NCBI RefSeq assembly: GCF_030388665.1
Contig: NZ_CP128846.1
Location: 8,652,001-8,716,000, forward strand
DNA: 64,000 nt
Direction: 5' to 3'
Origin: Streptomyces flavofungini
GTDB taxonomy: Bacteria; Actinomycetota; Actinomycetes; Streptomycetales; Streptomycetaceae
Positions 18,673-29,178 of the stretch are shown here, one piece after another (position 1 is the first letter of the stretch; the number at the start of each line of letters is the position of its first letter). The position numbers and the translations under genes are program-made. Under the pieces are notes generated by a model. The model made no database searches, was not told where the DNA came from, and saw only the letters and a list, made by a program, of their open reading frames with translations.

Positions 18673-19767
18673 ATGGCGATACCGCTGCCCGATGGGCTGG
18701 CCACGCCGGCGCTGGTGGTCGATCCGGATGTGCTGGACAGGAACATCGCGCGGATGGCGGAGGCATCGCGGGCCCAAGGGTTCGCCCTGCGTCCGCACGC
18801 CAAGAGCCACAAGTCCGCGCAGATCGCGGACCGACAGCTCCGGTCCGGCGCGCGCGGCCTCTCGGTGGCCACGGTCGGCGAGGCCGAGGCGTTCGCCCGC
18901 GCGGGCGTGGAGGACCTGTTCATCGCCTACCCCGTGTGGCTCGACGCCGCCAAGGCGCGGCGGCTGCGCCGGTTGGCGGACGACGCCGCCGTGAGAGTCG
19001 GGGTGGAGTCGGTCGAGGGCGCGCGGCGGCTGGGGGACGCCGTGCGCGGCAGCGACCGGGCGGTCGAGGTGCTCGTCGAGGTCGACAGCGGGAGCCGGCG
19101 GACGGGGGTGCGGCCCGACGCCGCCGGAGAGGTCGGCGAGGCGGCCGCCGACGCGGGCCTGGACGTGGTCGGTGTGTTCACGTTCCCGGGGCACGGCTAC
19201 GGCCATGACGCCCAGGCGCGCGAGCGGGCCGCGCGGGACGAGGAGCGCACGCTGGGTGAGGCCGCACAGGCGCTGCGGGACCTCGGACTCGGCGTCCGTG
19301 TCGTCAGCGGCGGATCGACTCCGACGGTGGGGCAGTGGCAGCCCGGCACGGTGAACGAGCTGCGGCCCGGTGTCTACGTCTTCAACGACGCCACGCAACT
19401 GGCCATCGGCACCTGCTCGGTGGAGGACCTCGCGCTGGTCGCGGCGGCGACGGTGATCAGCGTTCCCGCACCGGACCGCTTCGTGCTCGATGTCGGCAGC
19501 AAGGTCCTCGGCTCCGACCGGTCGTCATGGGTGACGGGCCACGGCTACCTGCCGCAGTACCCGCAGGGAGCCGTCACGGGGCTGTGGGAGCACCACGCCG
19601 TGGTGCGCCTTCCAGAAGGGGTGCGAGGGCCACGCCTGGGGTCGTTGGTCGCCGTCGTCCCCAACCACATCTGCACGCCCGTGAACCTCGCCGACGAGCT
19701 GTTGGTCGTCCGCGACCACGAGGTGATCGACCGCTGGCAGGTCACAGCACGTGGTGCCAACACCTGA
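18673..19767 (+). CDS. PLP-dependent D-threonine aldolase / D-serine dehydratase-like enzyme
   Basis: A 364-residue fold-type III PLP enzyme with an alanine-racemase N domain. The PLP lysine is Lys44 in RPHAKSHKS. The C-terminal DSD-type metal site is in VPNHICTPVN (His-x-Cys). SGGSTPT binds the cofactor phosphate. Members cleave D-3-hydroxy amino acids or dehydrate D-serine. GGGAGGCAAG favours the ATG at 18673 over a GTG at 18649. Substrate cannot be fixed from sequence. Confidence 0.88.
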   Translation: MAIPLPDGLATPALVVDPDVLDRNIARMAEASRAQGFALRPHAKSHKSAQIADRQLRSGARGLSVATVGEAEAFARAGVEDLFIAYPVWLDAAKARRLRRLADDAAVRVGVESVEGARRLGDAVRGSDRAVEVLVEVDSGSRRTGVRPDAAGEVGEAAADAGLDVVGVFTFPGHGYGHDAQARERAARDEERTLGEAAQALRDLGLGVRVVSGGSTPTVGQWQPGTVNELRPGVYVFNDATQLAIGTCSVEDLALVAAATVISVPAPDRFVLDVGSKVLGSDRSSWVTGHGYLPQYPQGAVTGLWEHHAVVRLPEGVRGPRLGSLVAVVPNHICTPVNLADELLVVRDHEVIDRWQVTARGANT

Positions 19768-19849
19768 ACGTCACGCCTCCGCCCGATGTCCCGGCGGCCG
19801 ACCGCGAGATCCAGTCAGGCGGAACGCGCCCTGACGCGTCCTGTCGTGT

Positions 19850-21793
19850 GTGACTAGTCCAGAACCGACGTTCGACGAACAATCTCACGCAGAAAGAGAC
19901 CGCACCGGCCCCGCCAACCTCACCGGCCCTCACGCGGCCGGACTCGACACCGACCCCGCCGAGGGGCCGACGGACGCCGAGGGGGCCGAGGGGGCCGAGG
20001 GGGCCGAGAAGGAAGCCGAGCCCGAGCGGCTTCCTGCCCGGGAGACCTGGACCGTTCTGTACCGCCACTTCAAGCCGCACCGCGGCGTCGTGGCGCTCGG
20101 CGCGCTGTTCACGCTCATCGGCGCCGCCACCGGCCTCGCGCAGCCGGTCGCGGTCGAGCAGTTGGTGAGCCGGCTCCAGGACGACGAGTCGATCACCTCG
20201 ATCCTCGTCCTGCTCACGGGTCTCCTGGTGATCGGGACGGCCGTCGAGTCTGTCGGCAGCTACATCCTGGAACGCACCGCGCAGTCCGTCGTCCTCGACT
20301 CCCGCCGGTCCCTCATCGGCCGCCTGCTGCGCCTGAAGGTCGCGGAGATCGAGCGCGTGCAGCCCGGCGACCTGATGTCCCGCGTCACCTCGGACACCAC
20401 GCTGCTCCAGGCCGTCACCACGCAGGCCGTGGTGTCCGCGTTCTCCGGGGCGCTCACCGTCGTCGCGACCATCGTGATGATGGCCTTCATGGATCCGGTC
20501 CTCCTCGGCGTCACACTCGGCGTGATCGTCCTCATCGGCGCCGCCACCGGCCTGGTCATGCCGAAGATCTCCAAGGCCACCCAGCGCTCCCAGGAGGCCG
20601 TGGGCATGATCTCGACGGCCCTCGAGCGGGCCTTCGGCGCGTTCCGGACCCTGAAGGCCTCCGGCGCGGAGGAGCGTGAGGTCGCCAAGGTCGAGGCGGC
20701 CGCGCGGGAGGCCTGGCGGCACGGCGTGAAGTCCGCCAAGTGGCAGGCGGTGGCGTGGAGTTCGATGGGCTTCGCGATCCAGGTGTCGTTCCTCGCGGTG
20801 CTCGGTGTCGGCGGCGCCCGCGTCGCCTCCGAGGCGATCTCCGTCGCGACCCTCGTGGCGTTCCTGATGCTGCTCTTCTACCTGATCGACCCGGTGAGCC
20901 GCCTCGTCGACGCCGTCACCCAGTACCAGGTGGGCTCCGCCGCCGTGGCCCGCATCGTGCAGGCGGAGCGGATGGAGACCGAGGAAGCGGCCGTCGTCGA
21001 GGACCAGGCCGATCGACCGGGGCGGGCGGCGGGGCGGCGGGCAGCAGTGGAGCGGCCCGCGTCCGTCCTCTTCCAGGACGTCACCTTCCGCTACCGCCCC
21101 GACCTCCCCCACGTCCACCACGGAGTGACCTTCGCCGTCCCCGGCCCCGGCATGACGGCCTTCGTCGGCCCGTCCGGCGCGGGCAAGACCACCGTCTTCG
21201 GGCTCGTGGAGCGCTTCTACGACGCGACGGGCGGCCGCGTCCTCGTCGACGGCCGGGACGTACAGGACTGGCCGCTCGCCGAACTGCGCGCGACCATCGG
21301 GTACGTCGAGCAGGACGCCCCCGTCCTCGCGGGCACCCTGCGCGAGAACCTGCTGTTCGCCGCGCCGGACGCCACCGACGCAGACATCCGCGACGTCCTC
21401 GTGCGAGCACGCCTCGACGGCCTCGTGGAGAAGCTGCCGGACGGACTGGAGACCGTGGTGGGCCACCGCGGCTCCAAGCTCTCCGGCGGTGAACGCCAGC
21501 GCGTGGCCATCGCCCGCGCCCTGCTGCGCAAGCCCCGGCTGCTGCTCCTCGACGAGGCGACGTCGCAGCTGGACGCCGTCAACGAGCTGGCGCTGCGCGA
21601 CGTCGTCGCCGAGGTGTCGAAGACCGTGACGGTGCTCGTCGTCGCGCACCGCCTGTCGACGGTCACGCTGGCCGACCGGATCGTCGTCATGGACGCAGGG
21701 CGGGTCCGCGCGGTCGGCACGCACGACGAACTGGTGGAGAGGGATCCGCTGTACGGCGAGCTGGCGGCGACCCAGTTCCTGGCGACGTCGTGA
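19850..21793 (+). CDS. ABC exporter, fused permease and ATPase half-transporter
   Basis: A 647-residue protein. An acidic, repeat-bearing N terminus ([10 protein letters not shown] from a 9-bp tandem repeat near 19978-20005) precedes six membrane segments of an ABC type-1 exporter (residues about 75-350). The ATPase domain has Walker [10 protein letters not shown], signature LSGGERQR, Walker [10 protein letters not shown] and H-loop VVAHRLST. It should act as a homodimer or with a partner to export lipids, drugs or peptides. The substrate is unknown and no partner gene is adjacent. The GTG at 19850 lacks a clear RBS. Confidence 0.9.
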   Translation: MTSPEPTFDEQSHAERDRTGPANLTGPHAAGLDTDPAEGPTDAEGAEGAEGAEKEAEPERLPARETWTVLYRHFKPHRGVVALGALFTLIGAATGLAQPVAVEQLVSRLQDDESITSILVLLTGLLVIGTAVESVGSYILERTAQSVVLDSRRSLIGRLLRLKVAEIERVQPGDLMSRVTSDTTLLQAVTTQAVVSAFSGALTVVATIVMMAFMDPVLLGVTLGVIVLIGAATGLVMPKISKATQRSQEAVGMISTALERAFGAFRTLKASGAEEREVAKVEAAAREAWRHGVKSAKWQAVAWSSMGFAIQVSFLAVLGVGGARVASEAISVATLVAFLMLLFYLIDPVSRLVDAVTQYQVGSAAVARIVQAERMETEEAAVVEDQADRPGRAAGRRAAVERPASVLFQDVTFRYRPDLPHVHHGVTFAVPGPGMTAFVGPSGAGKTTVFGLVERFYDATGGRVLVDGRDVQDWPLAELRATIGYVEQDAPVLAGTLRENLLFAAPDATDADIRDVLVRARLDGLVEKLPDGLETVVGHRGSKLSGGERQRVAIARALLRKPRLLLLDEATSQLDAVNELALRDVVAEVSKTVTVLVVAHRLSTVTLADRIVVMDAGRVRAVGTHDELVERDPLYGELAATQFLATS

Positions 21794-21945
21794 CGGCGTG
21801 ACGTCGCCCTGAAGCGGTTCCTCCTGTTCCCCGTGTTCCCCTGCTCCAGCCCCCTGGAAGCAACGCTCCGTGCCCAGGAGAAGCGATGGCTCGACGCCCG
21901 GGAAACTGGCCGGACCCGGCGCCGAGCCGTCGCTATCGTGACCGC

Positions 21946-22764
21946 ATGACCGACTTGACCTTGGATCGCTACGCCGCCGAAATCATCGCCCAGACCGAGC
22001 AGTTGACCGCTTCGGTCAAGGGCGCCGACCTCGCCGCCCCGGTGCCGACCTGCGCCGGCTGGAGCCTCGGCGACCTGCTGCGGCACGTGGGCGGCGCGCA
22101 CCGCTGGGCCGAGGAGATCGTCCGCACCCGGGCGACCGGCCCGGTCCCCGACGACCGGGTGAACGACGTCTCGGGCGACGACCGGGCGGACGCCGCCGCG
22201 CTCGGCGCCTGGCTGACCGAGGGCGCGGCCCTGTTCGCGGGCGCCCTCCGGGAGGCGGGACCGCACGCGCGGGTGTGGACGGTGGCGCCGGGCGGCACCC
22301 CGGTGTTCTGGGCGCGCCGGATGACCGTGGAGTCGGTGGTGCACCGCGCGGACGCGGTCGGGGCCGTCGACGGGACGTACGCCCTGGACCACGACGTCGC
22401 CCTCGACGCCCTGGCCGAATGGCTGGGCTTCCTCGAACTGCCGCAGGTCTACGAGTCCGTCGAGGCGATGCGCGCCCTGCTCGGCCCGGGCAGGACCATC
22501 CACTTCCACGTCACGGACGCGGCCCCCGGGGCGGAGGGCGACTGGAGAATCGACCTCACCGGCGAAGCGCCCGCCGTGCGGCGCTCCACAGCGGCGGACC
22601 GTACGCCCGAAGAAGCGGCCGCGACCGCGCGGGGTTCGGCGGCGGCACTGCTGCTGCTCATGTACCGGCGGGACTCCCTCCTGGAGGACAAGGCGGAGAT
22701 CGTGGGGGACCGGGAGCTGTTCGATGAGTGGCGGGAGGGGGTCAGCGCCTGGCTCCGGAGGTGA
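21946..22764 (+). CDS. Maleylpyruvate isomerase N-terminal/DinB-like family protein
   Basis: A 272-residue member of the mycothiol-dependent DinB-like superfamily (TIGR03083 type). It has PTCAGWSLGDLLRHVGGAHRWA near residue 30 and MTVESVVHRADA near 126, whose histidines usually form the metal site, then a C-terminal maleylpyruvate isomerase-like domain. These proteins are thought to be mycothiol-linked transferases; the specific reaction is unknown. TATCGT at 21934-21939 lies 7 bp before the ATG and there is no RBS, suggesting a leaderless mRNA. Confidence 0.85.
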   Translation: MTDLTLDRYAAEIIAQTEQLTASVKGADLAAPVPTCAGWSLGDLLRHVGGAHRWAEEIVRTRATGPVPDDRVNDVSGDDRADAAALGAWLTEGAALFAGALREAGPHARVWTVAPGGTPVFWARRMTVESVVHRADAVGAVDGTYALDHDVALDALAEWLGFLELPQVYESVEAMRALLGPGRTIHFHVTDAAPGAEGDWRIDLTGEAPAVRRSTAADRTPEEAAATARGSAAALLLLMYRRDSLLEDKAEIVGDRELFDEWREGVSAWLRR

Positions 22765-23026
22765 GGAGTGCGGCGGTGGGGGGCACTGACGGAGTGCGCC
22801 CGGCCTCGCTCCGCCGGCCCCCGAAAGGCCTGAGCAGGCCCACCCCGGCGAAGCGGGCGCTCGCGGACGCGGGGGCGCGGCGGGCGTGGTCCGGTCCCCG
22901 GCGCGGTGTACCGGCGCGGGAGACCGGAAGCGGCCGCTTCGCGCTGCACCGGGGTGTGCGCGGCGTGACGCACCCCCGCCGCCCGCCGCAGGCGTGCCCC
23001 GGGCCCCATCGGCTTGAAGGGGCGTC

Positions 23027-23938
23027 TCACGCACCGCACTTGAGCTTGTACTCGACGACGTAGGCGCGGTTGCCACGCCCGCGTCTGCGGTAGGTGGGGT
23101 GCTGCTGCCAGGGTCCGGGCGGCCAGGGTCCCGGCTGCGCGGGCCGGGGAGGGAGTTCGTCGCGCTCGTCGGGGGCGGGGGCGGCGCACAGCGCGGGGTC
23201 GGGGGCGCGGACCGGCAAGGAGGTGAGACGGCGGACGCGGTCGTGGAACCCGCCCATGGGCAGCGGGAGTTCGACGTCGTCGTCGACGAATCGCACCGCG
23301 ACGGCGGCGTACTCCATGACGGCGACGGCGACGGGCGGCCAGGACCGCAACGTCGATCGATTGGTCATCCGGAGGATGCCGAGCATCCGCAGCGTGGCCG
23401 CCACGCTGACGGCCGGGGCCTCCGTGGGCCACTCCAGTTTCAGCAGGGGCGCGCCCCGTTCGGGCCGGGGGGCGTGGCGCGGCGGGTGCTCGTCGGACGC
23501 GGGGGCGGGCAGGGCGGCGTCGGGGGTCTGCTCCCTCCACCAGGCCGCCTCCTCGGACTCGCCGAGGGTGAGGTGGTGGAGGTAGAGGCAGTAGGCCGCC
23601 GCCGTCTCCCCGGCCCCGGCGGCGTACTGCCACAGGAAGCGGGCGGTGTGGGCGCTGTCGTTGAGCCGCAGCATGCAGCCGAGGACGAGCGCGCCGGTGG
23701 GGGTGGGCAGGGACTCGGTGAGGAAGTCGGTCACGGACGCCAGGGGCATGGTGGTCACGACGGCCTCGCACAGGATCCGCAGATCGCCGTCGGCTGCCTG
23801 AGCGGTGGCATGGCGGGGGCCGTCGGCCGTGGTCGGGGCCGGGGGTGACGCGGGTCGGGTCGGCACCGGGTCGTGGGGGGTAGGGGAGTCGTCGAGCAGC
23901 AGAGCGCCCTTGAGCAGCTCATCGATCGGTGAGGTCAC
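23027..23938 (-). CDS. Hypothetical protein coupled to HTH/sigma-like regulator
   Basis: A 303-residue protein I cannot place in a family. The N-terminal 55 residues are Pro/Thr-rich. A helical middle part (about 55-135) has an Ala/Leu-rich TPR-like look (TGALVLGCMLRLNDSAHTARFLWQYAAGAG). The C terminus is Pro-rich and then basic (RRRGRGNR) and ends with a Cys. There is no signal peptide or membrane segment. Its start overlaps the 3' end of the upstream HTH/sigma-like gene by 20 nt, so the two are translated together and probably work together. Confidence 0.75.
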   Translation of the reverse strand: MTSPIDELLKGALLLDDSPTPHDPVPTRPASPPAPTTADGPRHATAQAADGDLRILCEAVVTTMPLASVTDFLTESLPTPTGALVLGCMLRLNDSAHTARFLWQYAAGAGETAAAYCLYLHHLTLGESEEAAWWREQTPDAALPAPASDEHPPRHAPRPERGAPLLKLEWPTEAPAVSVAATLRMLGILRMTNRSTLRSWPPVAVAVMEYAAVAVRFVDDDVELPLPMGGFHDRVRRLTSLPVRAPDPALCAAPAPDERDELPPRPAQPGPWPPGPWQQHPTYRRRGRGNRAYVVEYKLKCGA

Positions 23939-24830
23939 CGGGGTGTCCCTCCTGGGTGATGGTGCGGAGATTTGCCGTCAGATGGCGTTTGGCGTGGCGG
24001 TCCGCCGCGCGGACGGTGGCGCACGGGACGCCGAGGACGTCCGCGACGTCGTTGTCCCGCAGCCCGCGCAGGTGCAGCAGCACGATGACGTCGAGGTGCA
24101 GGGCGGGCAGCCGCCGGATCGCGTCGAAGAGGTCGAAGGTCCTGACGACCTGGGCGAGCGGGTCCGCGGCCTCGCGCTGGGCGCGGGTGTCGAACGCGGC
24201 CTCGGAGAGCGCCGGATGGCCGTCACAGCGCGGGGCGCGCTCCATCACCGTCTGGCGCAGGAGCCGCCACGCGTACTCCTCGGGCCGCGTGCTGGCCACG
24301 GCGTCCGGCCAGAGGATCAGCAGCAGGTAGAACACGTCGCTCACCGACTGCTTCGCCTCGCCGGCCCGACGCTGGAACGTGGCCGCGTACGCGGTGTAGT
24401 TCGTGCGGTGGGTGTCCCTGAAGGCGAGGAAGTCCCGGGGCGGACGCTGGCCGGGCAGGCCGTTCTTCCGCTCCTTGGCCAGGGCCTTGTGTATCCAGTT
24501 GAGGCGCTTGTCGGCCTCCTGGGCGGCGCGGACCCACTGGGCCCGGATGTCCGCGAGCGCCGGGTCGGGCAGGCGCAGGGCGACGAGCAGGTCCCGGGTG
24601 ATCTGCCAGCGGGGGTAGCGGCCGACGGCCCGCAGCAGCTCGGAGATCTTGGAGCGCGGCCAGTTCGCCTCCTTCTCCAGCTGAATGAACGTCAGGCCAC
24701 TGTCGTGATAGGCGCCGCGCAGGTGCTCGAGCCAGGCCCGGTGGGCCGGCTTGGTGCCCTCGGCGATGGGCCCCAGCTTGCGCCCGGGGCGCCGGTGGCG
24801 GGCGCCTCTCGGGGCCGGCTGTGCGCTCAC
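23919..24830 (-). CDS. HTH (XRE-like) protein with C-terminal sigma-70 region-4-like domain
   Basis: A 303-residue regulator. An N-terminal helix-turn-helix (residues about 35-75) contains LTFIQLEKEANWPRSKISELL. The C-terminal part (about 225-290) reads like sigma region 4: AIRRLPALHLDVIVLLHLRGL then DNDVADVLGVPCATVRAADRHAKRHL. No sigma region 2 is visible between them. The product could be a DNA-binding regulator that borrowed a sigma-type HTH. The GTG start overlaps the stop of a 27-codon upstream ORF (GTGA), and its 3' end overlaps the next gene. Confidence 0.8.
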   Translation of the reverse strand: MSAQPAPRGARHRRPGRKLGPIAEGTKPAHRAWLEHLRGAYHDSGLTFIQLEKEANWPRSKISELLRAVGRYPRWQITRDLLVALRLPDPALADIRAQWVRAAQEADKRLNWIHKALAKERKNGLPGQRPPRDFLAFRDTHRTNYTAYAATFQRRAGEAKQSVSDVFYLLLILWPDAVASTRPEEYAWRLLRQTVMERAPRCDGHPALSEAAFDTRAQREAADPLAQVVRTFDLFDAIRRLPALHLDVIVLLHLRGLRDNDVADVLGVPCATVRAADRHAKRHLTANLRTITQEGHPGDLTDR

Positions 24831-24910
24831 CGAGTGCCCTGCCGGGCGTCGGCCTCGGGCGGGGGCGTACGCAATCCGTCCGCCCGCGGGCTGGTCTGCG
24901 GCCTGTGCAT
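24827..24910 (-). CDS. Possible 27-residue leader/small protein coupled to the HTH-sigma-like gene
   Basis: On the minus strand, GAAGGAG stands 5 nt before an ATG at 24910. The frame runs 27 codons (begins MHRPQTSPRADG) and its TGA overlaps the GTG start of the regulator gene in a GTGA arrangement. The good RBS, together with the absence of one directly before the regulator start, suggests it is translated, either as a small protein or to couple translation of the regulator. Confidence 0.45.
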   Translation of the reverse strand: MHRPQTSPRADGLRTPPPEADARQGTR

Positions 24911-26189
<1,279 letters not shown>

Positions 26190-26242
26190 CGCCCGTCCCG
26201 TGCGGGCGGGCCGCTGTCTGAGCCCGTCCGGTGAGTCTGTAC

Positions 26243-26294
26243 GCGCCGTGCGTCCGCGGGGGCCGGTTCCGACCGCCCCGCGGACGCACGGCGC
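26243..26294. terminator. Strong terminator hairpin after trypsin gene
   Basis: A perfect 19-bp stem (arms 26243-26261 and 26276-26294, starting GCGCCGTGCGTCC) with a 14-nt loop lies 54 bp after the protease stop codon. Confidence 0.85.
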
Positions 26295-26482
26295 ACCCGT
26301 GTGCCGACCGCGCGACCCGCCAGATCTCGATCCCGCTCCCCGGTCTTCACTCGTACGTGCGGCCGCTCGCCAAGATCCTTGCCTGTCCGCACGCGGTCGC
26401 CGACCCTGGCGGAGGCCAAGATCCTCCTCGATCCGCAGGTGGGACGGCCCGACCCCCAGGCTTGCGGGTAGAAGGAGTGCGA

Positions 26483-26836
26483 ATGCTGCGACGGTCACTG
26501 GCAAAACGAGCGTTGTTGGCCTCCAGTGTCACCGTCGCGCTCGCGACGGGCGCAGGACCGACGGCGCTGGCGGCGACACCGGGTTCAGTCGAACACACCC
26601 TGGTCCGGGCAGCCGGTCAGGCCCCGATGGCCCCTCCCGGCTGCACTCTCAGGAACATCGACGGCGGTCGGACCGCGGAGGCCAGGTGCATCACTCCCGG
26701 TCACTACGAGCACTTCGTCAAGTGCAGGACACCGACCGGGTACGACCTCCGCATCGAATACTTCGTCACCGACTCCGACGTGTTCTGCGAACGAGGCGTG
26801 ATGACTCACGACGTTCGCAAGGTCGAGGGCCTGTGA
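26483..26836 (+). CDS. Small secreted four-cysteine protein, unknown
   Basis: A 117-residue precursor with a Sec signal (MLRRSLAKRALLASS..., cleavage after LAA near residue 31) and a mature part of about 86 residues. Its four cysteines (PPGCTL, ARCITPG, VKCRTPT, VFCERG) could make two disulfides. No family recognised. GAAGGAG precedes the ATG at 26483. It could be a protease inhibitor or signalling protein given the trypsin gene next door, but nothing in the sequence proves that. Confidence 0.7.
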   Translation: MLRRSLAKRALLASSVTVALATGAGPTALAATPGSVEHTLVRAAGQAPMAPPGCTLRNIDGGRTAEARCITPGHYEHFVKCRTPTGYDLRIEYFVTDSDVFCERGVMTHDVRKVEGL

Positions 26837-26874
26837 AGTGCGTCCGTCGGCGAGCGTGTCCCAAGCCCTGATCC

Positions 26875-27636
26875 TCAGGCGGGCTGTTGGGTGGCCTCGT
26901 GCGCACCGGCGCTGATCAGGCCCGTCTCGTAGGCGACGATGACGGCCTGGACACGGTCACGCAGTCGGAGTTTGGCGAGGATGCGGGCGACGTGCGTCTT
27001 GACCGTCGCCTCGGCCAGATGCAGGCGGGAGGCGAGTTCGGCGTTGCTCAGGCCGCGGGCCAGCAGGCCGAGCACCTCCAGTTCGCGTGGGGTGAGCGGG
27101 GCGAGGCCACGGGGGAGCGCGGCGGTGTCGCTGTCGGGCGGGCCGCCGGATCGATGGTCGCCTCCGGCACAGGCGAAACGCCGTACGAGGCGGCGGGTGA
27201 TGGTGGGCGCGAGGAGGGCGTCGCCGGTCCGGACCGTGCGGACGGCCGCGGTCAGCTGCTCGGGGGTGACGTCCTTGAGGAGGAAGCCGCTGGCCCCGGC
27301 GGACAGTGCCGCGTAGACGTACCGGTCGAGGTCGAAGGTGGTCAGGATGATGACCCGGGGAGTGGCGGGGGGCGGGGGCTCCTCCGCTCCTCGGACGGCG
27401 TCGGGGGAGCGGGGCGGCGCGAGGATGCGGCGGGTGGCCTCCAGGCCGTCCATCTCGGGCATCCTGACGTCCATCAGGACCACGTCGGGACGTGTGCGGC
27501 GCACCGCTTCGACCGCTTCGGCTCCGTTGGTCGCCTCGGCGACGACGTCGATGCCGTCGGCGCCGAGGATCAGTCGGAAGCCGGTGCGGACCAGGGTCTG
27601 GTCGTCGGCGAGGAGCACACGGAGCGGCTCGGTCAC
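26875..27636 (-). CDS. NarL/FixJ-family response regulator
   Basis: A 253-residue regulator. The receiver domain has acidic residues in LLADDQTLVR, phospho-Asp in VVLMDVRMPEMDGLEA, Thr in IILTTFD and Lys in FLLKDV. A LuxR-type HTH lies at the C terminus (LTPRELEVLGLLARGLSNAELASRL, then EATVKTHVARILAKL). A Pro/Glu-rich insert follows the phosphoacceptor helix. The GTG start overlaps the kinase stop (GTGA). It most likely controls the divergent ABC exporter. Confidence 0.93.
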   Translation of the reverse strand: MTEPLRVLLADDQTLVRTGFRLILGADGIDVVAEATNGAEAVEAVRRTRPDVVLMDVRMPEMDGLEATRRILAPPRSPDAVRGAEEPPPPATPRVIILTTFDLDRYVYAALSAGASGFLLKDVTPEQLTAAVRTVRTGDALLAPTITRRLVRRFACAGGDHRSGGPPDSDTAALPRGLAPLTPRELEVLGLLARGLSNAELASRLHLAEATVKTHVARILAKLRLRDRVQAVIVAYETGLISAGAHEATQQPA

Positions 27637-28964
27637 GGTGCCTCCAAGGGGATCAGGGCCTCCACACGGTAGCCGCCGGTCAGGCGCCGGCCGGTGTTCA
27701 GGGTTCCGTCGTAGACGGCGAGGCGCTCGCGCAGGCCGATCAGACCCCGGCCGCTGCCGGCGGCCGCGTCCGCGCAGGGGCGGCCCCCGGCGTCGGTGAC
27801 TTCCACCCGGAGCCGTTCCGGGCGGTATTCCACGGTCACGGCGGCGGTGGCGCCGGAAGCGTGCTTCACGGTGTTGGTCAGGGCTTCCTGGACCACGCGG
27901 TACGCGGCGAGTTCGAGACCGGGCGGGAGGGGACGGGGCGGCCCCGTCACGGTCAGTTCGACGGGCAGCCCGGTGTCCCGGACCCGTCCGACCAGCGTTT
28001 CCAGCTGGCCGAGGCCGGGCTGCGGGGCCAGCTCCGCCGCCACGTCGACCACGTCGGCACCCCGACGCGTCTCCTCGTCCTCGTCGGCCATGGTGAGCAG
28101 CCCCATGACGTGGCGCAGCTCGGTCATGGCCGCCCGCCCTCCCGCCTCGACGGCGAGCAGCGCCTCGCCCGCCTGCTCGGGCGATGACCTCATGATCGTG
28201 CGCGCGGCGCCCGCCTGGATGACCATCACGCTGACGTTGTGCGTGACGACGTCGTGCAGTTCGCGTGCGATGCGGGCCCGTTCGTGCTCGACAGCACGGC
28301 GCAGCGCCTCGGCCTGCTCGCGCTCCAGGGCGGACAGGCGGGTGCGGCCCTCGACGGTGCGGAGTTTCCAGGTACGCAGGCCGACGGCGGCCACAGCCAT
28401 CGGGACCAGGATCAGCAAGGCGATGTACTCGTTGGGGACGATCGGCGTCACGGAGTTCCCCGAGGTGCCGACCAGGAGGACCGACACCGGCAGCGCCGCC
28501 AGGGTCGCCACCCGGTACGGGCTGTACACGGCGGCGCTGTAGACGGCGATGACGAACGCGTAGAAGGTCAGCCGCAGGACGCTCTGCGGTGTCGCCAGCG
28601 TCGCGGCCGTCACGACGCACAGCACGGCGAGCGGATAGCGGCGACGCAGCGCCAGCGCACCCGAGGCGACCGCCGCGAGGGCCACCATGAAGGCCAGGCC
28701 GCCGGGGCCGTGCGGGCGCGGCACGGCGTGCTGCACGCCGGGCGCGATCTCACGCACCACGACGTTGCCGACGTTGTCGATGCCGTAGTAGACGGTGGAG
28801 ATGCCGATGACCAGGGCCACCAGCGCGTCGAACCGCCAGGCGCGCCGGGTGGGCCGCAGCGGCGGACCGCTCGGGATCCGGGCGTCGCGGACCGTCCGGC
28901 GGGCGGCCTCCCGCAGCTGGTCCAGCGATGCCCGCAGCCGCTTCGGCGTCGTACGTACGTTCAT
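27633..28964 (-). CDS. Sensor histidine kinase (HisKA_3/NarL type)
   Basis: A 443-residue membrane kinase. About five or six hydrophobic segments span residues 45-215, a short coiled linker follows, then the phosphoacceptor block IARELHDVVTHNVSVM. The ATPase motifs are ALTNTVKHA (N box) and GRGLIGLRERL (G box). It pairs with the overlapping response regulator. The large membrane part with small loops suggests sensing of an envelope or membrane signal, as in antibiotic-stress systems that sit next to ABC exporters. Confidence 0.92.
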   Translation of the reverse strand: MNVRTTPKRLRASLDQLREAARRTVRDARIPSGPPLRPTRRAWRFDALVALVIGISTVYYGIDNVGNVVVREIAPGVQHAVPRPHGPGGLAFMVALAAVASGALALRRRYPLAVLCVVTAATLATPQSVLRLTFYAFVIAVYSAAVYSPYRVATLAALPVSVLLVGTSGNSVTPIVPNEYIALLILVPMAVAAVGLRTWKLRTVEGRTRLSALEREQAEALRRAVEHERARIARELHDVVTHNVSVMVIQAGAARTIMRSSPEQAGEALLAVEAGGRAAMTELRHVMGLLTMADEDEETRRGADVVDVAAELAPQPGLGQLETLVGRVRDTGLPVELTVTGPPRPLPPGLELAAYRVVQEALTNTVKHASGATAAVTVEYRPERLRVEVTDAGGRPCADAAAGSGRGLIGLRERLAVYDGTLNTGRRLTGGYRVEALIPLEAP

Positions 28965-29033
28965 CACCGGCTCATTGTTGCCGCCGCGCGGCCCCGTGGA
29001 GTCCTTCTTGGCGGTCGTCGTCGACGCACCGCG

Positions 29034-29052
29034 TACATCACCCGCCTACATC
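29034..29052. promoter_or_regulatory. Direct repeat TACATC-N7-TACATC, possible response-regulator site
   Basis: Two TACATC motifs 13 bp apart lie in the intergenic region between the kinase and the ABC exporter. TAGCGT at 29137-29142 could be the -10 box for the exporter genes. A binding role for the neighbouring NarL-type regulator is inferred. Confidence 0.3.
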
Positions 29053-29178
29053 CCAGGGATGACGTTCGCGCGGCTGATCCCAGCGGGGTACCGCAAAGGG
29101 TTCGGGCGGGCGACGCGCGCGGGCCGGGCCCGCTCCTAGCGTTCACGCATCCAACTGTCCGTAGCCAAGGAGCCTTCC

